From assembly GCA_937965785.1 (NCBI GenBank), contig CALCKT010000071.1:1-22591 (forward strand): DNA of 22,591 nt, given 5' to 3'. The DNA is from an uncultured Propionibacteriaceae bacterium (GTDB lineage: Bacteria > Actinomycetota > Actinomycetes > Propionibacteriales > Propionibacteriaceae). The translations under genes and the position numbers were made by a program. The notes under the pieces are model-generated. The model had not been told where the DNA came from. It saw only the letters and a list, made by a program, of their open reading frames with translations, and ran no database searches. Shown piece by piece: positions 1 through 6,306 of this stretch; position 1 is the stretch's first letter, and each line of letters starts with the position of its first letter.

Positions 1-2
1 CG

Positions 3-146
3 CTGCTGCAGCTCGACATGTGGGAGCACGCCTTCTACCTGCAGTACAAGAACGTGAAGGGCGACTACGTCAACGCCTGGTGGAACGTCGTCAACTGGTC
101 CGATGTCGCCGAGCGTTTCGCCAAGGCCCAGACCTTCGCGTCCTGA
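3..146 (+). CDS. sodA: Fe/Mn superoxide dismutase, C-terminal end only (partial)
   Basis: The reading frame is open from the window edge and ends at TGA 144-146. The 47 visible residues carry the signature of the C-terminal iron/manganese superoxide dismutase domain. The stretch DMWEHAFYLQYKNVK contains the Asp and His that bind the metal in this family, and NAWWNVVNWSDV is the usual following helix. The enzyme dismutates superoxide to oxygen and hydrogen peroxide in the cytoplasm. The start lies outside the window. Iron and manganese specificity cannot be told from this fragment. No clear terminator follows, and the next 700 bases are repeats. The family call is very secure. Confidence 0.95.
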   Translation: MLQLDMWEHAFYLQYKNVKGDYVNAWWNVVNWSDVAERFAKAQTFAS

Positions 147-194
147 CCACCCCCGAAGCTGGTTGATGCGGATTGGGGAACAGCAGCATTTCCC

Positions 195-275
195 GCCTCT
201 CCTCTCCCCATTTACTGCCTCTCCTCTCCCCATTTACTGCCTCTCCTCTCCCCATTTACTGCCTCTCCTCTCCCC
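195..275. repeat. 22-bp pyrimidine-rich tandem repeat, about 3.7 copies
   Basis: Three exact copies of a 22-bp unit (gcctctcctctccccattta plus ct) begin at 195, 217 and 239. A partial fourth copy begins at 261. The short segment before it (ggggaacagcagcatttcc, about 175-193) recurs at about 701-719 as ggggaacagtagcatttcc, so the tandem array appears to have expanded inside an older dispersed element. Confidence 0.9.
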
Positions 276-330
276 CCCGGGGCACGAATCGCGGAGGCCC
301 GCTTCCGCAGGATCAAGGCCCCAACCGCCG

Positions 331-430
331 TCCCTCCCCCTGGGCACGAATCGCGGAGGTTCGACGTTTCAACGTCGCCACACGACGTTGAAACGTTCTT
401 CTCCCGCGTTTCACGTGCAGAGGGGAGGGA
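331..430. repeat. Dispersed hairpin element, copy 1
   Basis: About 100 bp beginning with ctgggcacgaatcgcggagg recur at 722-820. The core is a perfect 14-bp inverted repeat (364-377 with 383-396) around the 5-base loop ccaca. There is no U-tract, so a standard terminator is unlikely. A REP-like or transposable hairpin is more plausible. Confidence 0.75.
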
Positions 431-464
431 GGTTCGGGAGTCGCGACGAGGGAGCGGCCCGTGC

Positions 465-576
465 CGAAACCACCCCTGGAAGCCGGTTGAGCCAGGGAGC
501 GAGGAACGAGCAACCCGAGTCGAAACCACCCCCAGAAGCTGGTTGAGCCGGGCCGCGAGGAACGAGCGACCCGTGT
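465..576. repeat. Two tandem units of 56 bp
   Basis: Units begin with cgaaaccacccc at 465 and 521, and a third cgaaaccaccc begins at 577. Each unit continues with gaagc(c/t)ggttgagcc and gcgaggaacgagc. The units overlap the left end of the MITE-like element at 535-686 and look like partial copies of the same family. Confidence 0.75.
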
Positions 577-686
577 CGAAACCACCCGGCAGCCAAAAAG
601 CACACCCACCCCGGCTCCCCGGACACGGTCACCATGGCTTCGACACGGCCAACTCGCAGAGCGAGCAGACCGGCTCAACCAACTTC
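535..686. mobile_element. MITE-like element with 17-bp terminal inverted repeats, copy 1
   Basis: The ends 535-551 and 670-686 are inverted repeats that match at 16 of 17 positions. From 576 to 687 the sequence is almost identical to 5963-6074. No transposase is encoded. The element is non-coding and could be a miniature inverted-repeat element or a REP-type sequence. No target-site duplication could be recognised with confidence. Confidence 0.6.
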
Positions 687-721
687 AGGGAGGGTAGTTC
701 GGGGAACAGTAGCATTTCCTG

Positions 722-820
722 TCTCTCCCCCTGGGCACGAATCACGGAGGTTCGACGGTTCAACGTCGCCACACGACGTCGAACTGTTTTTCTCCCGTGT
801 TTCGCGCACGAGGAGGGATC
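722..820. repeat. Dispersed hairpin element, copy 2
   Basis: This is a second, slightly diverged copy of the element at 331-430, offset by 391 bases. The inverted repeat is still visible (about 755-787) but has lost perfect pairing at two positions. It lies just upstream of the riboswitch. Confidence 0.7.
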
Positions 821-869
821 CCACTCTCGCCCGGCCCTGCCCACGGTGCTAGTCTCTTCATGTTCGACC

Positions 870-1036
870 AGGACGTGGCGCAGGGGCCGCGGCTCAGCGA
901 CCTCGGCGATTCTGCTTGGTGACGAACACCTTCCGGTCAGGCGAAGTTCGGTGAGAATCCGAGACTGTCCCGCAACGGTGCGTTGGGCGCGAGGCCCACG
1001 AGTCCGGTCGCCCTGCCCGGTGAGGCATTGACCACT
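870..1036 (+). promoter_or_regulatory. Cobalamin (B12) riboswitch
   Basis: The core gcgaagttcggtgagaatcc (941-960) followed by the B12 box ctgtcccgcaacggt (965-979) fits the conserved cobalamin riboswitch core. The P4 helix is visible as tcgg/ccga around tgagaat. The 3' conserved part, gagtccggtcgccctgcc, ends near 1017. An outer helix can be drawn between gcaggg (880-885) and ccctgc (1011-1016). The outer limits are approximate. No U-tract terminator follows, so control is probably at translation: tcctg (1069-1073) can pair with cagga (1084-1088), which covers the Shine-Dalgarno sequence of the next gene. The riboswitch call is strong. The switching mechanism is inferred. Confidence 0.9.
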
Positions 1037-1084
1037 CACGAGGATGAGCAGGGGTGTTTACGAACTCGTCCTGCCCAGAAAACC

Positions 1085-1089
1085 AGGAG
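1085..1089 (+). promoter_or_regulatory. Ribosome binding site that fixes the start at 1096
   Basis: AGGAG lies 6 bases before ATG 1096. A GTG in the same frame at 1054 has no proper site and would put 14 extra residues before a well-formed Tat lipoprotein signal, so the ATG is preferred. The site may be masked by the tcctg/cagga hairpin below the riboswitch. Confidence 0.7.
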
Positions 1090-1095
1090 CGACCC

Positions 1096-2685
1096 ATGGA
1101 CGTGTTCCCCACCCCCCTATCCCGCCGCACCCTGTTCCGTGCCGGACTGGCCGCGGCAGCTGTCTCCGTCACCGCCGGATGTGCCTTCCAGAAGCCGGAG
1201 GAGGCCGCGTCCAGCGCAGCCAGCCCCGACGCCCAGGCGGTTCTCAAACTCGCCACCGGTTTCGCCATCCAGAACCTCGTCCCGCTAAAGACCGGTTTCT
1301 GGGGCAACGAATTCGGCTACGCCGAGCTGCTATTGCGTCCCCAACCCGATGGCAACCCCACCGACTGGCTGCTGAAGGACGCCGTCAACGAGGGCGACCG
1401 GACTTGGCGGCTCAGCCTCAAGGAGGGCATCACTTTCCAAAACGGCAACCCGCTGGGCGCCGACCAGTTGGCGGCCCTCATGACCTGGCACCTGGCCAAC
1501 AACAAGACCGTCACGGAGCAACTCCCCGGAGCCACCGTCGTCGTTGACCGGGACAAGTCCCTGCTGCTGACCACCCAGGCTCCCACACCCGGGCTGCGCA
1601 ACATCCTGGCCGACGAGGCCTGCTTCACCGTCTTCGATCTGCCGAGCTACGAGGGCACCGGCGACGATCCACAGAAACTCATCGACGCCAAGATCTACAC
1701 CGGTCCCTACGTTCCGGTCTCCCTGAGTGACGAGAAACTGGTGATGACCGCCAATCCCAACTACTGGAACGGTACCCCGGGGCTGGGTGGGGTCGAGGTG
1801 CTCTTCGTCTCCGACGCAGGGGCCCGGATCAAGGCCGTCCAGAACGGGGAGGTGGACATCGCGCTCTACCCACCCACCCAGCAGGCCAAGAGCCTGGAGG
1901 GCGACGCCCGGGCGAAGTTCAGCCTGGGTGAACCCGGCGGCCCCAGCTTCTGCCTCACCATGAATGTCACCAAGCCTGTGCTCGCCGAGGCCAAGGTGCG
2001 ACGCGCCCTGCTGCGTCTCATCGACTACAAGGCCATCGCCACCGATGTGATGCAGGGCTTCTACGAACCCGTCAGCTCCTTCTACGACCCGAAGCTCCCC
2101 TATGCCATCGACATCTGGAAGACCGATGTGGCAGAGGCGGAGCAGTTGCTCGGTGAGGCGGGTGCCACCAGGTCCGACAATGGCTGGCTGCTGAGCAGCG
2201 GGGAACCGATCGCCTTCGAACTGCTGACCTATCCGCAGCAACCCGATTCCGACACCCTTGCCCTGGCCCTGCAGGCCCAGTTCAAGGAACACGGCATCCG
2301 GGTCACCATCCGGCAGGTTTCCGACACCACCGCCGAGATGGAGGGCAGCAACTGGGACATCGGCGTCGTCAGCAACGGGACCGTTTCCTTCGGTGGCAAT
2401 CCCATCCCGCCCCTGCAGCGTTACTACCGCACCGGCGGGAACCGCAACTACTCCCACATCAGTGATCCGGAGCTGGATTCCCTCATAGATGAACTCGCGG
2501 TCACCCTCGACGGGACGGCGGCCAAGGACCTGCTGGTCAGGATCCAGCAACGCATCGGTGATCAGGGTTACAACGGGTTCTGTGGCCGCCGCCGCCCGGC
2601 GGTGGTCGTCGGACAGCGGGTGCCGAACTACACCCCGCAGCATGCCCTCATCTGGGTGGATGCCACCACCCGCGTCGGCGCCTGA
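1096..2685 (+). CDS. ABC transporter substrate-binding lipoprotein, peptide/nickel family (SBP_bac_5)
   Basis: This 529-aa protein is the extracellular ligand-binding subunit of a DppA/NikA-type importer. The N-terminus has a twin-arginine motif (SRRTLF, residues 9-14), a hydrophobic stretch, and a lipobox ending in TAGC with Cys29 as the likely lipid anchor. The mature part has family 5 features: WLLKDAVNEGDRTWRLSLKEG, ITFQNGNPLGADQ, YTGPYVPV, and the C-terminal region with YYRTGG and NYSHISDPELD. It is the first gene after the cobalamin riboswitch and is followed 6 bases later by the first permease. The family usually carries peptides, nickel, opines or sugars. Control by B12 suggests cobalt, nickel or a corrinoid here, which is inference because the ligand residues cannot be read from sequence alone. 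Confidence 0.9.
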   Translation: MDVFPTPLSRRTLFRAGLAAAAVSVTAGCAFQKPEEAASSAASPDAQAVLKLATGFAIQNLVPLKTGFWGNEFGYAELLLRPQPDGNPTDWLLKDAVNEGDRTWRLSLKEGITFQNGNPLGADQLAALMTWHLANNKTVTEQLPGATVVVDRDKSLLLTTQAPTPGLRNILADEACFTVFDLPSYEGTGDDPQKLIDAKIYTGPYVPVSLSDEKLVMTANPNYWNGTPGLGGVEVLFVSDAGARIKAVQNGEVDIALYPPTQQAKSLEGDARAKFSLGEPGGPSFCLTMNVTKPVLAEAKVRRALLRLIDYKAIATDVMQGFYEPVSSFYDPKLPYAIDIWKTDVAEAEQLLGEAGATRSDNGWLLSSGEPIAFELLTYPQQPDSDTLALALQAQFKEHGIRVTIRQVSDTTAEMEGSNWDIGVVSNGTVSFGGNPIPPLQRYYRTGGNRNYSHISDPELDSLIDELAVTLDGTAAKDLLVRIQQRIGDQGYNGFCGRRRPAVVVGQRVPNYTPQHALIWVDATTRVGA

Positions 2686-2691
2686 ACCGCG

Positions 2692-3621
2692 ATGTACGCG
2701 CTGCGGCGTGTCGGGCAGGGGCTGCTTTCCCTGCTCGTGGTGAGCATCGCCATCTGGTCCCTGATGGCCTTCACCCTGGGGGATCCCGCCCTGCGGATCC
2801 TCCAGGCCCGGGGCATCCCGGAACCCACGGCGGAGCAGGTGGAGTCGCTGCGTGCCGAACTCGGCCTGGACCGTCCCTTGGTCCTGCGTTACCTGGATTG
2901 GATGACCGGTCTGGTGCGTGGCGATCTGGGACCGTCCTGGGCGACGGGTCGTCCCATCTCCGACGAATTCCTCAGCAGGCTGCCCGCCACCGTGTTGCTG
3001 ACCGTGGTGGCGCTGCTGCTGGCCCTGGCCCTCACCATGGTGCTGGGGATCCCGGCGGCGCTGTGGGCGTCACGTTGGCCTGACACCCTGTCGCGTGGAT
3101 TCGCGCTGGTTGCGCTGTCCCTGCCATCCTTCCTCATCGGGGTGGTGTTGGTGGAGGTGATCACGCTGCGTCTCGGGCTGGGACGGGTCTTGGCAGACGG
3201 CACCATCGCGACGGTGTTCCTTCCCGCCCTCACCTTGGCCCTGGGACCTGCCGCCACGTGGTCGCGGCTGTTGCGTACCGGGCTGTTGGAGACCCGTAAC
3301 GCTCCCTTCCTCAGCGTTGCCCGGGGCCGGGGAGCTTCCAGGAATTACCTGCTCACCCGGCATCTGCTACCCCATGCCGCCCCACCCATGTTGACCGTGA
3401 TCGGGCTCAGCGCCGCGGCCCTGCTGGGTGGCGCCCCCGTGGTGGAGACGGTGTTCACCTGGCCGGGTGTGGGGTTGTACGTGGTCAAGGCCATCGACAC
3501 CCGCGATCTCCCCGTCATCGCCGCGACGGCCCTGTTCGCCGTGGTGGTCTACCTGGTCACCAGTCTGGTCACCGATCTGCTGCTGGTCCGGATCGATCCC
3601 TCCCGGAAGGCTACGACATGA
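2692..3621 (+). CDS. ABC transporter permease, DppB/NikB type
   Basis: The 309-aa integral membrane protein starts with the characteristic MYALRRVGQGLLSLLVVSIAIW first helix. It then has the periplasmic GDPALRILQARG and LGLDRPLVLRYLDW segment and RGDLGPSW, all typical of BPD_transp_1 permeases of the peptide/nickel family. Several further helices follow. The cytoplasmic coupling-loop region is near ARGRGASRNYLLTRHLLP, and VVETVFTWPGVG is the usual late motif. It forms the channel with the next gene product. Its stop overlaps the next start as ATGA, so translation is coupled. The length is normal for the family. Confidence 0.92.
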   Translation: MYALRRVGQGLLSLLVVSIAIWSLMAFTLGDPALRILQARGIPEPTAEQVESLRAELGLDRPLVLRYLDWMTGLVRGDLGPSWATGRPISDEFLSRLPATVLLTVVALLLALALTMVLGIPAALWASRWPDTLSRGFALVALSLPSFLIGVVLVEVITLRLGLGRVLADGTIATVFLPALTLALGPAATWSRLLRTGLLETRNAPFLSVARGRGASRNYLLTRHLLPHAAPPMLTVIGLSAAALLGGAPVVETVFTWPGVGLYVVKAIDTRDLPVIAATALFAVVVYLVTSLVTDLLLVRIDPSRKATT

Positions 3622-4445
3622 CCACCTGGCGCGCCCTGTGGCGGCACAGGGAGGGACGGCTGGGAATCATCCTGGCCGTGGTGCTGGCCCTGCTGGTGCT
3701 CGCCGGGCCGCTGTTCGCGATGGACCCCGACCAGGTCGACTACAAGGCGCAGCTCCAGGCACCCAGTCCCGGTCATCTCTTCGGCACGGATCAGGCCGGT
3801 CGTGATCTGCTGACCCGTTCCCTGGTCGGCGGCACCACATCGCTGGGGGCTGCCGTGACGGTTTTCCTCATCACATCAGCCGTCGGGATGCTCGCGGGGG
3901 TCGGGGCCGCGTTGAGCGGAGGAGTGGTCGACGCGGTCATCAGCCGGTTGATCGACATCATGCTCGGTCTGCCCTCCCAGGTGCTGGCGTTGGCCATCGT
4001 CGGTCTGCTCGGCCCGAGTTTCCCCAACCTGATCCTGGCGATGTCGATCACCGGCTGGGCGGGGTTGGCCCGGCTGGCCCGCACCTGCGCCCTCGGGTGC
4101 AGGCAGGAACCCTATGTCCAGGCGGCGCGCATGGCGGGGGTGTCGTCGTGGCGGATCCTGACCGGGCACATCATCCCGATGGTCTGGAACCAGGTTATGG
4201 TGTTGGCCACCTTGGACATCGGATCGACCATCTTGGCGTTGAGTGGTCTTTCCTTCCTCGGGTTGGGAGCGCAACCTCCTACGGCGGAGTGGGGCAACAT
4301 GCTCTCCGAGGTCCGCAGCACCTCGGCCGCGGCGCCCTGGCAGCTGATCGGGCCGGGGCTCGGGTTGTTCATGAGCATGGCCGCTGCTGCTCTCATCGCC
4401 GATGGGCTACGGGATGTGACGGAGGTGGGCAATGCCGTCGCGTGA
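3618..4445 (+). CDS. ABC transporter permease, DppC/NikC type
   Basis: The 275-aa second membrane subunit has an N-terminal helix (REGRLGIILAVVLALLVLAGP), then HLFGTDQAGRDLLTRSLVGG, the classic DppC/NikC motif. The coupling region is EPYVQAARMAGVSSWRILTGH, with the usual IIP and NQVMV continuation. ALSGLSFLGLGAQPPTAEWG closes the family pattern. It overlaps both neighbours: the start overlaps the first permease by 4 bases and the stop overlaps the ATPase gene by 14 bases. It works as a heterodimer with the product of 2692-3621. Confidence 0.92.
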   Translation: MTTWRALWRHREGRLGIILAVVLALLVLAGPLFAMDPDQVDYKAQLQAPSPGHLFGTDQAGRDLLTRSLVGGTTSLGAAVTVFLITSAVGMLAGVGAALSGGVVDAVISRLIDIMLGLPSQVLALAIVGLLGPSFPNLILAMSITGWAGLARLARTCALGCRQEPYVQAARMAGVSSWRILTGHIIPMVWNQVMVLATLDIGSTILALSGLSFLGLGAQPPTAEWGNMLSEVRSTSAAAPWQLIGPGLGLFMSMAAAALIADGLRDVTEVGNAVA

Positions 4446-5883
4446 ACCTCTCATCACCGTGGAGGCGTTGAGCGTAACCTATCCCAACGGGGTGAAGGCC
4501 CTCGATGAGGTGAGCGTGGAGATCCCCACCGGGGCTCGCGTAGCGCTGGTTGGTTCCTCCGGGTCCGGGAAGTCCACCCTGGTCAAGGCACTGTTGGGGC
4601 TGCTGCCCATCGGCAGTGAGGTGACAGGACGGGTCGAGGTGACCGGAATCGACATGGTGCACGGCGATCCGGAACGGATCCGGGCCGCCCGGGGACTGGT
4701 CGTCGGATACATCGCACAGGATCCCTACGCGGCCTGCGACCCGTTGCGCAGCATCCGGCACCACATCGAGGCGGCCTGGCGGATGCACCGGCTCAGGCCC
4801 CCGGAGCAGGCAGCCCCCAGCCAGCTCGGCTCGGTGGGCATCGAGGATGCACAACGCCGAGCACAGGAACGACCCCACGCATTTTCGGGTGGGATGTTGC
4901 AGCGGGCATCAATCGCGGCGGGCACCGTGCATCATCCCCGGCTCGTCCTGGCGGATGAGCCGACCAGCGCCCTGGATGCGGAACTCGCCGACGGTGTGCT
5001 TGGGCTGATCGACGAACGTTCCACGGGGCTGCTGCTCATCACCCACGACCTATCCCTGATCGGGGAGCACTGTGACCGGACCCTGGTGATGCACCAGGGG
5101 CGGATCGTCGAGGACGGGGCCACCTTGGAGTTGCTGACCCATCCCCAGACCTCAGCGACTCGACGTCTGGTCGAGGCCTGTCCCCGTCTCAATACGGCAC
5201 CCGGTGATCCCCGGCCGGCCGGGCGGCCCGTGATCCGGGCGCAGGGACTCACCCACGGTTACGGAACCCCCCTGTTCCAGGACCTGGATCTGACGGTGCG
5301 GGCCGGTCAGGTGTTGGGAATCCAGGGGCCGAGCGGCTGCGGTAAATCCACGCTGCTCCGGTTGCTCGCCGGATTGGAGCAACCCCAGGCGGGCAGGGTC
5401 GAGTTCCTACCGGACACCGGCGCGGTGCACCGACGACCCGCGGGTTTCGTGATGCCGGTGTTCCAGAACCCGGTTGGCAGTCTGTCGCCGCGTTGGCCGA
5501 TCTGGCGTTGCCTGGCCGAGCCGTTGCGGGCGCGCGGGGAACGCCGGAGCAGGGACGAATGGGTGGAGCTGGCGCAGGAGAAACTGGCCGAGATCGGACT
5601 CGGCGCGGTGGATCCCCGCCGCAGGTCCCGTGAGCTCTCGGTGGGGCAGGCGCAACGTGTGGCGATTGCCCGCGCGATGGTCGCCCGGCCCGCCGTCATC
5701 GTCGCCGACGAACCAAGCGCCAGTCTCGACGTGCTGAGCGCCCAGGTCAGCTGCTCCATGCTCACCGCGGCAGCTGACGAAGGGGCTGCGGTGGTCGTCG
5801 TCAGTCATGACACCGCCCGGTTGCAGACGATGGTCGACCGGTTGCTGGTGTTCCGAGACGGGGTGGTGCAGCAACAACAATGA
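4432..5883 (+). CDS. Fused double ABC ATPase, DppD-DppF type
   Basis: One 483-aa protein holds two complete nucleotide-binding domains. Domain 1 has Walker A GSSGSGKST (41-49), Q-loop Gln96, signature FSGGM (151-155), Walker B LVLADE (171-176) and His205. Domain 2 has Walker A GPSGCGKST (299-307), Q-loop Gln345, signature LSVGQ (402-406), Walker B VIVADE (422-427) and His459. The second signature has Val where Gly is usual. A short linker near residues 250-268 joins the halves. Peptide/nickel importers often use two separate ATPases; here they are fused. The protein energises import through the two permeases. It is the last gene of the riboswitch operon, and a MITE-like element follows 37 bases later. 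Confidence 0.93.
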   Translation: MPSREPLITVEALSVTYPNGVKALDEVSVEIPTGARVALVGSSGSGKSTLVKALLGLLPIGSEVTGRVEVTGIDMVHGDPERIRAARGLVVGYIAQDPYAACDPLRSIRHHIEAAWRMHRLRPPEQAAPSQLGSVGIEDAQRRAQERPHAFSGGMLQRASIAAGTVHHPRLVLADEPTSALDAELADGVLGLIDERSTGLLLITHDLSLIGEHCDRTLVMHQGRIVEDGATLELLTHPQTSATRRLVEACPRLNTAPGDPRPAGRPVIRAQGLTHGYGTPLFQDLDLTVRAGQVLGIQGPSGCGKSTLLRLLAGLEQPQAGRVEFLPDTGAVHRRPAGFVMPVFQNPVGSLSPRWPIWRCLAEPLRARGERRSRDEWVELAQEKLAEIGLGAVDPRRRSRELSVGQAQRVAIARAMVARPAVIVADEPSASLDVLSAQVSCSMLTAAADEGAAVVVVSHDTARLQTMVDRLLVFRDGVVQQQQ

Positions 5884-5920
5884 AGGGGGTCGCGCCCGGC
5901 CCGAGTCGAAACCACCCCCA

Positions 5921-6073
5921 GAAGCCGGTTGAGCCAGCACGTGAGCGAAGCGAACGGCTGAGTCGAAACCACCCGGCAGCCAAAAAGCACACCCACCCCG
6001 GCTCCCCGGACACGGTCACCATGGTTTCGACACGGCCAGCTCGCAGAGCGAGCAGACCGGCTCAACCAACTTC
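5921..6073. mobile_element. MITE-like element, copy 2
   Basis: Ends 5921-5935 and 6059-6073 are inverted repeats matching at 13 of 15 positions. The stretch 5963-6074 matches 576-687 at nearly every base, in the same orientation. An inner inverted repeat is also present (tcgaaacca at 5963-5971, tggtttcga at 6022-6030). No protein is encoded. Confidence 0.6.
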
Positions 6074-6095
6074 AAGCCGAACAAAACCGACCGAC

Positions 6096-6155
6096 CCGGG
6101 CGGCTCCGACGCCGCTAAGGCCTTCGCCAGGTTCCTGCTGGACCCGGCGAGCTGA
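6096..6155 (+). pseudogene. Possible remnant of a binding-protein C-terminus
   Basis: The last 19 codons of an open frame read PGGSDAAKAFARFLLDPAS and a stop. This resembles the C-terminal AxxFxxFLLSP ending of small solute-binding proteins such as the ModA group. The frame upstream is only repeat DNA, so no intact gene exists. The resemblance is short and could be chance. The rest of 6156-6306 holds two weak hairpins without U-tracts (6154-6170 and 6200-6221) and no gene. Confidence 0.2.
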
Positions 6156-6233
6156 TCCGTCAGGCGGATCCTGGAGGCCGCACCCTCCTCAACCATTTGG
6201 ATGGCAGACGTGTACGCCATCTGCTCTAGGCCT

Positions 6234-6252
6234 CTAACTTAACAACTGTTAG
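6234..6252. promoter_or_regulatory. Palindromic operator-like site upstream of the sugar ABC locus
   Basis: The segment 6240-6251 reads taacaactgtta, an inverted repeat with 5-base arms and a 2-base centre. It is also framed by ctaac (6234-6238) and gttag (6248-6252). It lies 55 bases before the start of the sugar-binding protein, where a repressor could act. Its AT-richness stands out from the surroundings. No second copy was found beside the TetR gene, so the partner is unknown. Confidence 0.35.
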
Positions 6253-6306
6253 GCTTGATGTGCGGAGCGTTCCGCGAGCCTGCAGTTGCGACAAGGAGGT
6301 CCTGAC

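Noticed and set aside
195..275. CRISPR array
   Set aside because: The 22-bp units are directly adjacent with no spacers and there are no cas genes.
364..396. 14-bp perfect hairpin as terminator of the sod transcript
   Set aside because: No T-tract follows on either strand and a second, imperfect copy exists at 755-787, so a repeat element is the better reading.
103..1031. Several open frames of 70-160 codons on both strands in the sod-riboswitch gap
   Set aside because: They run through tandem and inverted repeats and into the riboswitch, have Pro/Arg/Ser-rich products and no ribosome sites.
1054..1095. Upstream GTG start for the first binding protein
   Set aside because: No ribosome site, and it would place 14 residues before a regular Tat lipoprotein signal. 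ATG 1096 has AGGAG at the right distance.
1330..2643. Open frame of 437 codons on the minus strand opposite the binding protein
   Set aside because: Composition is biased (Gly, Val, Asp) and it lies fully within a well-supported lipoprotein gene.
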